Position numbers and translations under genes: made by a program. A stretch of DNA of 64,000 nucleotides, taken from assembly GCA_044225795.1 (NCBI GenBank), contig JBGAIF010000002.1:62001-126000 (forward strand), given 5' to 3'. The notes beneath the pieces are model-generated. The model did no database searches and was not told where the DNA came from. It saw only the letters and a program-made list of their open reading frames with translations. The first letter of the stretch is position 1; the number at the start of each line of letters is the position of its first letter. The stretch comes from Nemorincola sp044225795. Its GTDB lineage: Bacteria > Bacteroidota > Bacteroidia > Chitinophagales > Chitinophagaceae. Below, piece after piece: positions 8,026 to 15,388 of this stretch.

Positions 8026-8116
8026 CCCGTTGTTCCGGATGTTCCGCGGGGCATCCGGAACGTAAAATAAAACCCGTTCTGCGAACGGTATTCAGAGATC
8101 TGAAGCTTCATCATTA
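8026..8116. mobile_element. Partial third copy of the 345-bp element
   Basis: The first ~90 bases of the element (GTTGTTCCGGATGTTCCGC, then the CCGTTC-TGC-GAACGG hairpin and CAGAGATCTGAAGCTTCATC) occur here directly in front of the complete copy B, with two differences near the first loop. It is a tandem truncated copy, perhaps from a second insertion into the first. Confidence 0.75.
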
Positions 8117-8461
8117 CCCGTTGTTCCGGATGTTCCGCAAGGCATCCGGAACGTAAAATAAAACCCGTTCTGCGAACGGTATTCAGAGATCTGAAGCTTC
8201 ATCATTATCTTTCCGTAGCTAAATAGCCACCAATGGAGATTTGCTTATAAAATTACCGATCGGCTAGGTGTTCATTTTATTACCTGCACCGTAGTGGATA
8301 GATATCCAGGAAGCATACATCTATAGCAGTGCAAGAGATCACTGTGGTGTAAAAGGGTTGATCGAGCTTTCTTACTTCGAATAAAGTGCCGGAATGCTAA
8401 TTCCGTTTGCAAAACGGCGTACTATTATCAATTCCCGATGCCCTTCGGAACATCCGGAACA
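8117..8461. mobile_element. 345-bp non-autonomous element with REP-like ends, copy B
   Basis: Full-length copy, about 99% identical to 6744-7088. Its right end (CCTTCGGAACATCCGGAAC) runs directly into the coding remnant of a RAYT transposase, so it was either inserted into that gene or represents its flanking REP sequence fused by deletion. Confidence 0.75.
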
Positions 8462-8465
8462 AATA

Positions 8466-8606
8466 GTGCGCCAACGAGTGGAATATATACACAACAATCC
8501 AGTGGAAGCAGGGTTTGTCTATGATCCGCAGCGCTGGAAATGGAGCATCGCACATGATTATTGCGGAGGGACACAGGGACTGATAGACTTAGTGATGCTT
8601 TTATGA
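8466..8606 (+). pseudogene. C-terminal relic of a REP-associated tyrosine transposase (RAYT)
   Basis: About 46 residues are readable up to the TGA at 8604. They begin RQRVEYIHNNPVEAGFV and continue YDPQRWKWSIAHDYCGG. The YIHNNPVxAGxV and YxWSxAxDY pattern is characteristic of the C-terminal part of IS200/IS605-like Y1 transposases of the RAYT type. The HUH motif and catalytic tyrosine regions are absent, so it is inactive. It probably represents the enzyme family that mobilised the adjacent 345-bp elements. Confidence 0.75.
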
Positions 8607-8619
8607 TATTGTTGTTTCG

Positions 8620-8670
8620 CAAGCGGGACGCTGCCTCGCACTGGGACGAAGCGAGACGCTTCGACCAGTG
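8620..8670. repeat. REP-like hairpin downstream of the transposase relic
   Basis: GGGACGCTGCCTCGCACTGG is followed by CGAAGCGAGACGCTTCG (8647-8663), a perfect 7-bp stem with a 3-base loop. REP sequences commonly flank RAYT genes, so this is probably the original REP partner of the relic at 8466-8606. Confidence 0.5.
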
Positions 8671-8674
8671 GTGC

Positions 8675-8704
8675 AAAAAAATACCCCGGCTCAAAGCCGG
8701 GGTT
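8675..8704 (-). terminator. Rho-independent terminator of glmS
   Basis: On the minus strand, ACCCCGGC-TTTGA-GCCGGGGT is followed by TATTTTTTT, a canonical stem-loop with T tract, 24 bases after the glmS stop codon. Confidence 0.85.
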
Positions 8705-8727
8705 ATAACTAAAATAACTTCTGACGA

Positions 8728-10566
8728 TCATTCTACCGTTACAGACTTAGCCAGGTTCCTTGGCTGATCTACATTGCAGCCGCGCATAATAGCTATATGG
8801 TATGCCAGCAATTGCAGCGGCACTATGGTAATGAGCGGAGAGAGTATCTCCTCTGTCTCGGGCACTTCTATGATATGATCGGCAAGCGCGCGTATCTGTG
8901 TGTCGCCTTTATGCACTACCGCAATGATCTTGCCCTTACGCGCCTTCACTTCCTGCACATTGGAAACGATCTTTTCGTAGGCGCTCTTATTGGTAGCGAG
9001 GAATACCACTGGCATATTCTCGTCTATGAGGGCTATAGGCCCGTGTTTCATCTCCGCAGCGGGATAGCCTTCGGCATGGATGTAGGATATTTCCTTCAGC
9101 TTCAGCGCACCTTCCAGCGCCACAGGGAAGTTGTAACCACGGCCGAGGTACAGGAAGTTGGAAGCATTCTTGTAGATAGATGCGATCTCCTTCACCTGCG
9201 CGTCGAGCTGCAGTGTCTCTTCTATCTTCTTTGGAATATCTTCCAGCTCGTATAGTATCTCGCGTATCTTGGAGGTAGACATAGTGCCCTTCTCCATAGC
9301 CAGTTGCAAAGCTATGAGCGTGATAAGCGATACCTGTGTTGAGAATGCCTTTGTTGATGCCACTCCTATTTCGGGACCGGCATGTGTATAAGAACCCGCA
9401 TGCGACGCACGGGCTATGGACGAACCGATAACATTGCAGATACCATAGATGAGCGCCTGTTTCTCCTTGGCCAGCTCTATGGCAGCAAGGGTATCGGCCG
9501 TTTCCCCGGACTGCGATATGGCGATGACCACATCCTGCTCATTGATAACGGGATTGCGATAACGGAACTCAGAGGCATATTCTACCTCCACGGGCACGCG
9601 CGCCAGGTCTTCTATGAGATACTCGCCTATAAGGCCGGAGTGCCACGACGTACCGCAGGCTGTAATGATGAACCGCTTGGCATTGTCTATGCGATTGATA
9701 TATTCATTAAGGCCCCCCAGCTTTATCCAACCGCCCGATGCGCTCATGCGCCCGCGCAGGGAATCTTCGATAGCCTTGGGTTGCTCATATATCTCCTTGA
9801 GCATGAAATGCTCAAAACCGCCCTTCTCTATTTTTTCGAGCGAGAACTCCAGCTTCTGTATCTCGTGCGATTTTTCTACATTTCCAAGTGTGCGTATAGA
9901 GTAGCTACCGTCGCGATTGACCACGGCATACTCCTGGTCATCGAGGTACACCACATTCTGGGTATATTCTATGATGGGAGACGCATCGGAGGCTATATAA
10001 AACTCGTCTTCACCAATGCCCAGTACCAGGGGGCTACCCTTGCGGGCCGCTACCAGTTGGTCGGGGTTGTTCTTATTGAGCACTACTATGGCATAGGCAC
10101 CAACCACCTGGTTGAGCGCTATACGCACAGCATGGTCAAGAGTGGTCTGTTCCTTGATCTGTATCTCCTCAATGAGGTTCACCAATATCTCAGTATCGGT
10201 ATCGGTATGAAAAACGTATCCCCTCTTCTTCAGTTCTTCCTTGATGGCGGCATAGTTCTCTATGATACCATTGTGAATGATAGCGAGGTTGCCCGACTGG
10301 GAAAGGTGCGGGTGCGCGTTTACATCATTCGGTTCACCATGCGTGGCCCAACGTGTGTGCCCTATACCAATATTGGCGGTAACATTGTCGTGATCCACGA
10401 TCTTTTCCAGGTCACTGACCTTGCCTGCTTTTTTGAACACCGTCATGGGCCCGTTGAGGAGCGCAATACCAGCACTGTCATACCCACGATATTCCAGGCG
10501 CTTAAGACCTTTAATCAATATAGGAAAAGCTTGCCTCTTACCTATATAACCTACAATGCCACACAT
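8728..10566 (-). CDS. glmS: Glutamine-fructose-6-phosphate aminotransferase (isomerizing)
   Basis: Converts fructose 6-phosphate and glutamine to glucosamine 6-phosphate, the first step to UDP-GlcNAc for peptidoglycan and lipopolysaccharide. 612 residues, the usual length. The N-terminal nucleophile cysteine is residue 2 (MCGIVGYIGKRQAFPIL), with GHTRWATHGEPN and EYRGYDSAGIA in the glutaminase domain (residues 1-~230). Two SIS sugar-isomerase domains follow (TACGTSWHSG, then SQSGETADTLAAIELAK, and ALEGALKLKEISYIHAEGYP). The C-terminus NLAKSVTVE is typical. It lies 6 bases downstream of the DUF4270 lipoprotein gene in the same direction, an arrangement I recognise from other Chitinophagaceae. 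Confidence 0.97.
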   Translation of the reverse strand: MCGIVGYIGKRQAFPILIKGLKRLEYRGYDSAGIALLNGPMTVFKKAGKVSDLEKIVDHDNVTANIGIGHTRWATHGEPNDVNAHPHLSQSGNLAIIHNGIIENYAAIKEELKKRGYVFHTDTDTEILVNLIEEIQIKEQTTLDHAVRIALNQVVGAYAIVVLNKNNPDQLVAARKGSPLVLGIGEDEFYIASDASPIIEYTQNVVYLDDQEYAVVNRDGSYSIRTLGNVEKSHEIQKLEFSLEKIEKGGFEHFMLKEIYEQPKAIEDSLRGRMSASGGWIKLGGLNEYINRIDNAKRFIITACGTSWHSGLIGEYLIEDLARVPVEVEYASEFRYRNPVINEQDVVIAISQSGETADTLAAIELAKEKQALIYGICNVIGSSIARASHAGSYTHAGPEIGVASTKAFSTQVSLITLIALQLAMEKGTMSTSKIREILYELEDIPKKIEETLQLDAQVKEIASIYKNASNFLYLGRGYNFPVALEGALKLKEISYIHAEGYPAAEMKHGPIALIDENMPVVFLATNKSAYEKIVSNVQEVKARKGKIIAVVHKGDTQIRALADHIIEVPETEEILSPLITIVPLQLLAYHIAIMRGCNVDQPRNLAKSVTVE

Positions 10567-10572
10567 AGCTAA

Positions 10573-12003
10573 TTATTTATTCAGCTTTGAATATACAACA
10601 AATAATCTTGGCCTGTACAGCGCATCGGGATAGCCACCACCGGCAGCCACCATCCTGAACGCACCGTAGAAGTCCTGGGTACCATTTATGTGAAGATGCA
10701 ATACGTCGTTACCGGCAGCCTTTGATGCGACTACTTCCCTCGGGATATCTATAGTATAGGTTTGCAGGGTCTGTCCGCCACGTGTGATGGCATGCACATA
10801 ACCATCGAGCACAGCGAGCGGCGTAAGGCTGGTAAGCGGATAGCGGTCGAGCACATTGTAGGCCAGCCCGGCAGAGATACCGGCAGGGTATGTGCCATTG
10901 GCAATACCGAGCGCATAGAGCTTCTCGGGTATAGCATAGTTATTCTGGTAGTAGGGCAACAACGTAAGCTGGAGCTCTGCCTTAACAATAACACCCTCTG
11001 GCAACTTGCTGATGCCGGGTATCTGTACATCTACAGCAGAACCGGGTAGATTCTGTATAGCAATGATGCTGTCATTGCCCTGCGAAGACTGGTAAAGGTT
11101 ATTGACCGGAGAACCGCTGTATGTTTTAGCAATACTATTGAAATGCGCGCAGGTGCTGGTGGCAAAATAATAAGGCTCTACGAGCGTATCCGGTGTAGAC
11201 ACGTTGGTGTGATGATAGTACACAACAACACCAGCCTGATCGTATATATTGCTGCCATTGAGCCTGAAGTAAGGGATGGCTGTATTGGCGACAGATGGTT
11301 CTGCTACCTTTACACAGATGCCATTGAACTGGTTGATAAAGTCTTTTGCCGGCGATGAGCTGGAGGTAAGAATGGCCTGCCCATCGGCTATACGGTTCAT
11401 AAATGCCTGCTGATCGAGCCTGATATGCAGGCCCCTGGTGTAGTACACCCCATTTACTGAGAAAGTGTCGGCAAGCGATTTAAGATCGACAGTGGTGGGC
11501 GCGCTCAATGGCGTACCGGCATCAATGTCTTTCACGTTGTATGAGTAATAAGCTGAATCGGGAGACAGCTTCCCGTTGTCAGAGATACCAAACACCTGGT
11601 AGGTCTGCGTAAGCGTGGAGGCAGTATCGCCGAATGTAAATCCGCTGTAGGGTAGAACGAGCACAACTGAGTCTATAGCCGTATTGTCGTACAAGGAGGA
11701 GTTGTAAGTAGTAGGGATGATCTGAAAGTAAGTCGAACCCTTAGTGCTGCCAAAGAAGGGATCTGTGATGTTACCAACAGCCTGGTATATATCCAGCCCG
11801 CCAATGTTGGTACTGGTGACCACGGTATCATCGAAGTAGGTGTGCGTGATACAAGACAAAGATGTATCGAAAACCCCGGCCTTGGTATTGGATGGTAAAA
11901 CCTTTGAATTGATAAGCGTATTCTCCTTGCAGCCTGTTTGGGTAATGATGGCAGCAAACAAAAATATAAAGATAACCCTAAGGCTGATGGAACGATGGTT
12001 CAA
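10573..12003 (-). CDS. DUF4270 family lipoprotein
   Basis: 476 residues with a signal peptide and lipobox at about residue 25 (AIITQTGC). The mature region begins KENTLINSKVLPSN and contains GLDIYQAVGNITDPFFGSTK, typical of the DUF4270 family of Bacteroidota outer-membrane or periplasmic lipoproteins. No enzymatic motif is visible; the body is beta-rich. It is flanked by a GT5-type glycogen-synthase-like gene and glmS in one direction, and this order is conserved in the group, suggesting a link to cell-envelope sugar metabolism. The biochemical role is not known. Confidence 0.85.
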   Translation of the reverse strand: MNHRSISLRVIFIFLFAAIITQTGCKENTLINSKVLPSNTKAGVFDTSLSCITHTYFDDTVVTSTNIGGLDIYQAVGNITDPFFGSTKGSTYFQIIPTTYNSSLYDNTAIDSVVLVLPYSGFTFGDTASTLTQTYQVFGISDNGKLSPDSAYYSYNVKDIDAGTPLSAPTTVDLKSLADTFSVNGVYYTRGLHIRLDQQAFMNRIADGQAILTSSSSPAKDFINQFNGICVKVAEPSVANTAIPYFRLNGSNIYDQAGVVVYYHHTNVSTPDTLVEPYYFATSTCAHFNSIAKTYSGSPVNNLYQSSQGNDSIIAIQNLPGSAVDVQIPGISKLPEGVIVKAELQLTLLPYYQNNYAIPEKLYALGIANGTYPAGISAGLAYNVLDRYPLTSLTPLAVLDGYVHAITRGGQTLQTYTIDIPREVVASKAAGNDVLHLHINGTQDFYGAFRMVAAGGGYPDALYRPRLFVVYSKLNK

Positions 12004-12040
12004 AACGAATGATTTAACGGCTAAGATGGTAAAATAAATA

Positions 12041-12868
12041 CTAAGACTCTGTTAAGCTTTTATATAAGTCAAGCAGAGGGCTCACGTCTTCTTTCCATCC
12101 TTCTTCGTATTTAAGCACTTTCTTGTAGCGGCTTGGTTTGATCTCTTCGATCACCTTTTTATCAAGCTTGTCTGAACCAAAGACCACCACATCGGCACTC
12201 TTGCCGGCACCGAGGGTAAGCGCAAGGTTGGTACCTTCTTTGAAGGCATCCATGTCCTTGTCCTTGATCTCGCTGCTGATGAGCGCCTTCTTTACAAAGT
12301 TTGCGTTCAGCTTTTCCTTGAACTGGTTGGCCTGCGCAGTATAGATAACCTTTGAGTAACCAAATACAGGTTCTTTTTTATAAGTTGTCTTCAGATATAA
12401 AGGCACCAGCGATGTCATCCAGCCGTGGCAATGGATAACGTGTGGCGGCCATCCGAATTTCTTAACCGTTTCCAATGCGCTCTTACAGAAGAAGATCATT
12501 CTTTCGGCATTGTCGTCGAAGAACTGTTCTTTATCGTCGCGGAAAACTGATTTACGTTTGAAATAATCTTCATTATCCATGAAGTAAACCTGGAGACGGG
12601 CATTGGGCAGGGACGCTACCTTGATGATAAGCGGATAGTCGTCTTTATCAATGATGACATTGATACCGGACAAGCGCACCACCTCGTGCAGGCGGTGACG
12701 ACGCTCATTGATCACGCCGAAACGGGGCATGATAACACGAATCTCAAGACCGGAATCAAAAGTCTTAATTGCCAGTTTATTGAGTATCTGGGCAAAATCA
12801 GTGAATTCAGTATAGGGAGAAAGTTCGTTAGCAATAATTAAAACACGTTTCTTTGTGTCTGCAGACAT
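12041..12868 (-). CDS. Stand-alone glycogen/starch synthase catalytic-domain (GT5) protein
   Basis: 275 residues corresponding only to the N-terminal Rossmann half of glycogen synthase: KRVLIIANELSPYTEFTDFA at the start, VIMPRFG, then YFMDNEDYF, VIHCHGWMTSLVPLYLK and KVIYTAQANQ. The canonical KxGG (ADP-glucose binding) motif is degenerate, and the C-terminal GT-B half is absent. It is therefore unlikely to act as a normal glycogen synthase (about 480 residues). The same short form occurs widely in Bacteroidota next to panC and DUF4270 genes. It is divergent from panC and first in a probable three-gene unit with DUF4270 and glmS. Role uncertain. Confidence 0.8.
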   Translation of the reverse strand: MSADTKKRVLIIANELSPYTEFTDFAQILNKLAIKTFDSGLEIRVIMPRFGVINERRHRLHEVVRLSGINVIIDKDDYPLIIKVASLPNARLQVYFMDNEDYFKRKSVFRDDKEQFFDDNAERMIFFCKSALETVKKFGWPPHVIHCHGWMTSLVPLYLKTTYKKEPVFGYSKVIYTAQANQFKEKLNANFVKKALISSEIKDKDMDAFKEGTNLALTLGAGKSADVVVFGSDKLDKKVIEEIKPSRYKKVLKYEEGWKEDVSPLLDLYKSLTES

Positions 12869-12940
12869 GCTGTAAAAATTAATTTAAAAACAAAATACGG
12901 AATCGGACTGCAAAATTACGAAAATATTGAATTCCAACCG

Positions 12941-12947
12941 TACTTTG
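12941..12947 (+). promoter_or_regulatory. Candidate -7 box for panC
   Basis: TACTTTG 30 bases before the panC ATG resembles the Bacteroidota -7 element TAnnTTTG with one base less in the spacer. No good -33 TTTG lies at the expected distance, so confidence is modest. Confidence 0.4.
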
Positions 12948-12976
12948 CACCTTTAAAAGGCTCTTAAATTATTTAT

Positions 12977-13822
12977 ATGGTCATTTTTAAGACTATTAAA
13001 GACCTGAAAGAATACATTGCCAATGGAGCTGCCGGCGGGGCTGTTATAGGCTTTGTGCCTACAATGGGGGCATTGCATGCAGGCCACTTGTCGCTTGTGG
13101 AAAAGGCCAAAAAAGATAAAACATTTGTTATATGTAGTATTTTTTTAAACCCTACCCAGTTCAATGACAAGAGTGATTACGATAAATATCCTGTTTCTAC
13201 TGATAAAGACATAGAGCTACTCCTGAAAGCAGATTGTGATGTGCTCTTCCTGCCATCTGTGGCGGAAATGTACCCTAACGGGCCGGATGCCGAAACAACT
13301 TTTGACTTCGGGCACCTGGATACTATACTGGAGGGAGCGAACCGCCCGGGGCACTTCAAAGGCGTGGGACAGGTGGTGGCCCGGTTGCTGGATATAGTGA
13401 ACCCCGACATGCTGTACCTGGGACAAAAGGACTATCAGCAATGTATGGTGATCACAAAACTGGCAGTAATGACCGGCAGGCAGCAAATGAAAATAGTGAT
13501 ATGCCCCACAAGCAGGGAGAGTGACGGGCTGGCCATGAGCTCACGCAACCGCCGCCTGACGGAACCGCAGAGAGCCCTTGCCGGGGTATTATACCAATGT
13601 CTAATATCTATAGAATCCAAACAGCAATCAGCTCCATTCGCAATAGTGAGAAAGGAATGTGAGGACCTGCTGACTGCCAAGGGATTTGTGACAGACTATG
13701 TAGCACTTGCAGATGCCCGCGATCTGACACTGCTTGACAACTATGACAGCAAGACACCTATGGTGGCACTTATCGCGGCACGTATCGGGGAGATACGCCT
13801 TATAGACAATCTTTTGCTGTAG
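12977..13822 (+). CDS. panC: Pantothenate synthetase
   Basis: Condenses pantoate and beta-alanine with ATP to make pantothenate (vitamin B5, CoA precursor), in the cytoplasm. 281 residues, normal length. The nucleotide-binding HxGH motif is present in PTMGALHAGHLSLVEKA and the KMSKS-like segment in SDGLAMSSRNRRL. FLNPTQFN, GHFKGVGQVVARLLDIV and LGQKDYQQ complete the active site. It is divergent from the GT5-like gene and 25 bases upstream of a ROK kinase gene on the same strand. No other pan genes lie in the window. Confidence 0.97.
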   Translation: MVIFKTIKDLKEYIANGAAGGAVIGFVPTMGALHAGHLSLVEKAKKDKTFVICSIFLNPTQFNDKSDYDKYPVSTDKDIELLLKADCDVLFLPSVAEMYPNGPDAETTFDFGHLDTILEGANRPGHFKGVGQVVARLLDIVNPDMLYLGQKDYQQCMVITKLAVMTGRQQMKIVICPTSRESDGLAMSSRNRRLTEPQRALAGVLYQCLISIESKQQSAPFAIVRKECEDLLTAKGFVTDYVALADARDLTLLDNYDSKTPMVALIAARIGEIRLIDNLLL

Positions 13823-13847
13823 TAAACACACATCACACAGACCGGTT

Positions 13848-14789
13848 ATGAATGAGCCATTAGCACTGGGCATAGACATAGGAGGCACGAATACCGAATA
13901 CGGTATAGTGAACAGGCGCGGAGCATTATTGACAAAGGGCAGCATCCCTACAAGAGGGCTGTCACGTGCCGAAGATTATGTTGCCGCATTTGCTACTGCC
14001 ATCAGGCCCGTTCTGGAGCAATATGGCCAGCAAAATATTGTAGGCGCAGGCATAGGCGCACCCAGCGGCAATTATTATACCGGGGAGATCGTTCACGCCC
14101 CCAACATGCCCTGGAAGGGTGTGATACCAATGGCTCGCATGATAAGTGATGCACTGGGTATAAAAACAACACTGACCAATGATGCCAACGCTGCAGCCAT
14201 AGGCGAAATGATGTATGGCGCGGCAAAGGGCATGAAGGATTTCATACTCGTGACACTGGGCACAGGCGTAGGCAGCGGGTTTGTGGCCAACGGACAAATG
14301 ATATACGGCCACGATGGGTTTGCAGGAGAACTGGGCCATGTCATCGCTGTAAGAGATGGCCGGCAATGTGGCTGCGGGCGAAAGGGATGCCTGGAAGCTT
14401 ATGCCTCAGCCACAGGTATTGTAAGCAGCGCCGAGGAATGGCTGAACAGCAGCAATAACGATACCATATTACGACGGCATAAAGGAAGCCTGACCGCTAA
14501 GCTGATACATGAGGCCGCTGAACAGGGTGATACGACAGCGCTGGACTTGTTTGCCTATACAGGCAAGATACTGGGACAAACACTTGCAGATGCAGTAGCC
14601 ATCACATCGCCTTCAGCTATCATATTCTTTGGCGGGCTGGCTAAATCGGGGGATATGTTGCTGAACCATGTACGCGAACATATGGAGGCCAACTTGCTGA
14701 ATCTGTACCAGGGAAAGGTACGGCTTTTGCTTTCCGCGCTTCCGGATGCAGACGCAGCAATATTGGGAGCGAGTGCGTTGGTGTGGTAG
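13848..14789 (+). CDS. ROK family sugar kinase (glucokinase-like)
   Basis: 313 residues, cytoplasmic, expected to phosphorylate a hexose with ATP. The N-terminal phosphate-binding motif is GIDIGGTNTEYGIV; GAGIGAPSGNY and LTNDANAAAIGE (catalytic aspartate in the ND pair) follow. VTLGTGVGSGFVANG is next, and then the zinc-binding ROK signature CGCGRKGCLEAYASATG. No helix-turn-helix precedes the kinase, so it is an enzyme rather than a NagC-type repressor. It is 25 bases downstream of panC and probably cotranscribed. The exact substrate (glucose, N-acetylglucosamine, mannose) cannot be read from the sequence. ATP-dependent glucokinase is the usual annotation. Confidence 0.9.
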   Translation: MNEPLALGIDIGGTNTEYGIVNRRGALLTKGSIPTRGLSRAEDYVAAFATAIRPVLEQYGQQNIVGAGIGAPSGNYYTGEIVHAPNMPWKGVIPMARMISDALGIKTTLTNDANAAAIGEMMYGAAKGMKDFILVTLGTGVGSGFVANGQMIYGHDGFAGELGHVIAVRDGRQCGCGRKGCLEAYASATGIVSSAEEWLNSSNNDTILRRHKGSLTAKLIHEAAEQGDTTALDLFAYTGKILGQTLADAVAITSPSAIIFFGGLAKSGDMLLNHVREHMEANLLNLYQGKVRLLLSALPDADAAILGASALVW

Positions 14790-14809
14790 CCCGGATAACG
14801 GGCAATAAA

Positions 14810-15370
14810 TCAGTTCTCAACCTCAATATCATACTTATCGAGTAAGCCAATGGCTCCGTGCAGAGAGAATTTTGCTTTCTTTATCCTGTTCCGGTCGGGG
14901 TCAATGGAATAGTTGATTGAATTCCGCAGATCTGCTTTCTCCAGGCCTGTAGCATCGAACGAAGCACCTGCAAGGTCACAATTATCTAACACTGAACAGG
15001 ACATGTCGCACTCGGCCAGGTCAACCTCGTGCATCCGGCAATCTTTGAAAATGGTGTTTTTGATCTTCGACCGGTAGAATGAACAGTGATCCATCACACA
15101 ACGTTCAAAACGAAATGATAGCCCGAATTCATTGCAATCGCCGAATTTAAGCCCCAGCATTTTGCAATCAATAAAGGAGACATCACGAAAAGTGGCCCTT
15201 GTGAGCTTCGCCATACTGAGATTGCAGCCGGCGAAAACACAATTGATGAACACTGCCTCTGATAGGTCTGCCTCACCCAGATCGCAGGACGTGAAGCTAC
15301 ATTGCTCATATTCGCCATTTGCGATCGACGCCACTCTGTCAAATGTATCTTTGAAGAAAACCTTTTCCAT
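14810..15370 (-). CDS. Pentapeptide-repeat protein (McbG/Qnr-like fold)
   Basis: 186 residues made almost entirely of tandem pentapeptide repeats of the A(D/N)LxX type (CSFTSCDLGEADLSEAVF, then CNLSMAKLTRATF and CDLAGASFDATGLEKADL), expected to form a right-handed quadrilateral beta-helix. Length and cysteine-rich repeats resemble McbG and Qnr, which protect DNA gyrase from topoisomerase poisons, but most pentapeptide proteins have unknown roles. The C-terminal SINYSIDPDRNRIKKAKFS segment departs from the repeat and resembles the end of Qnr-type proteins. It is cytoplasmic, and lies 18 bases after the histidine kinase stop in the same direction. Confidence 0.8.
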   Translation of the reverse strand: MEKVFFKDTFDRVASIANGEYEQCSFTSCDLGEADLSEAVFINCVFAGCNLSMAKLTRATFRDVSFIDCKMLGLKFGDCNEFGLSFRFERCVMDHCSFYRSKIKNTIFKDCRMHEVDLAECDMSCSVLDNCDLAGASFDATGLEKADLRNSINYSIDPDRNRIKKAKFSLHGAIGLLDKYDIEVEN

Positions 15371-15388
15371 AATTTTCGTATCCGGCCA

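Noticed and set aside
7887..8114. 75-codon frame across the partial repeat element
   Set aside because: It is made from the repeat and from degraded tail-gene sequence, with no start context or domain.
8561..8767. 68-codon frame after the RAYT relic
   Set aside because: It runs through the REP-like hairpin and terminator of glmS; the protein-like look of its middle comes from the repeat.
9382..10572. 396-codon open frame antisense to glmS
   Set aside because: Shadow of a highly conserved enzyme; the composition is cysteine/tyrosine/histidine-rich and unlike a real protein.
12041..12868. A functional glycogen synthase
   Set aside because: Only the N-terminal half is present and the C-terminal nucleotide-sugar domain is missing.
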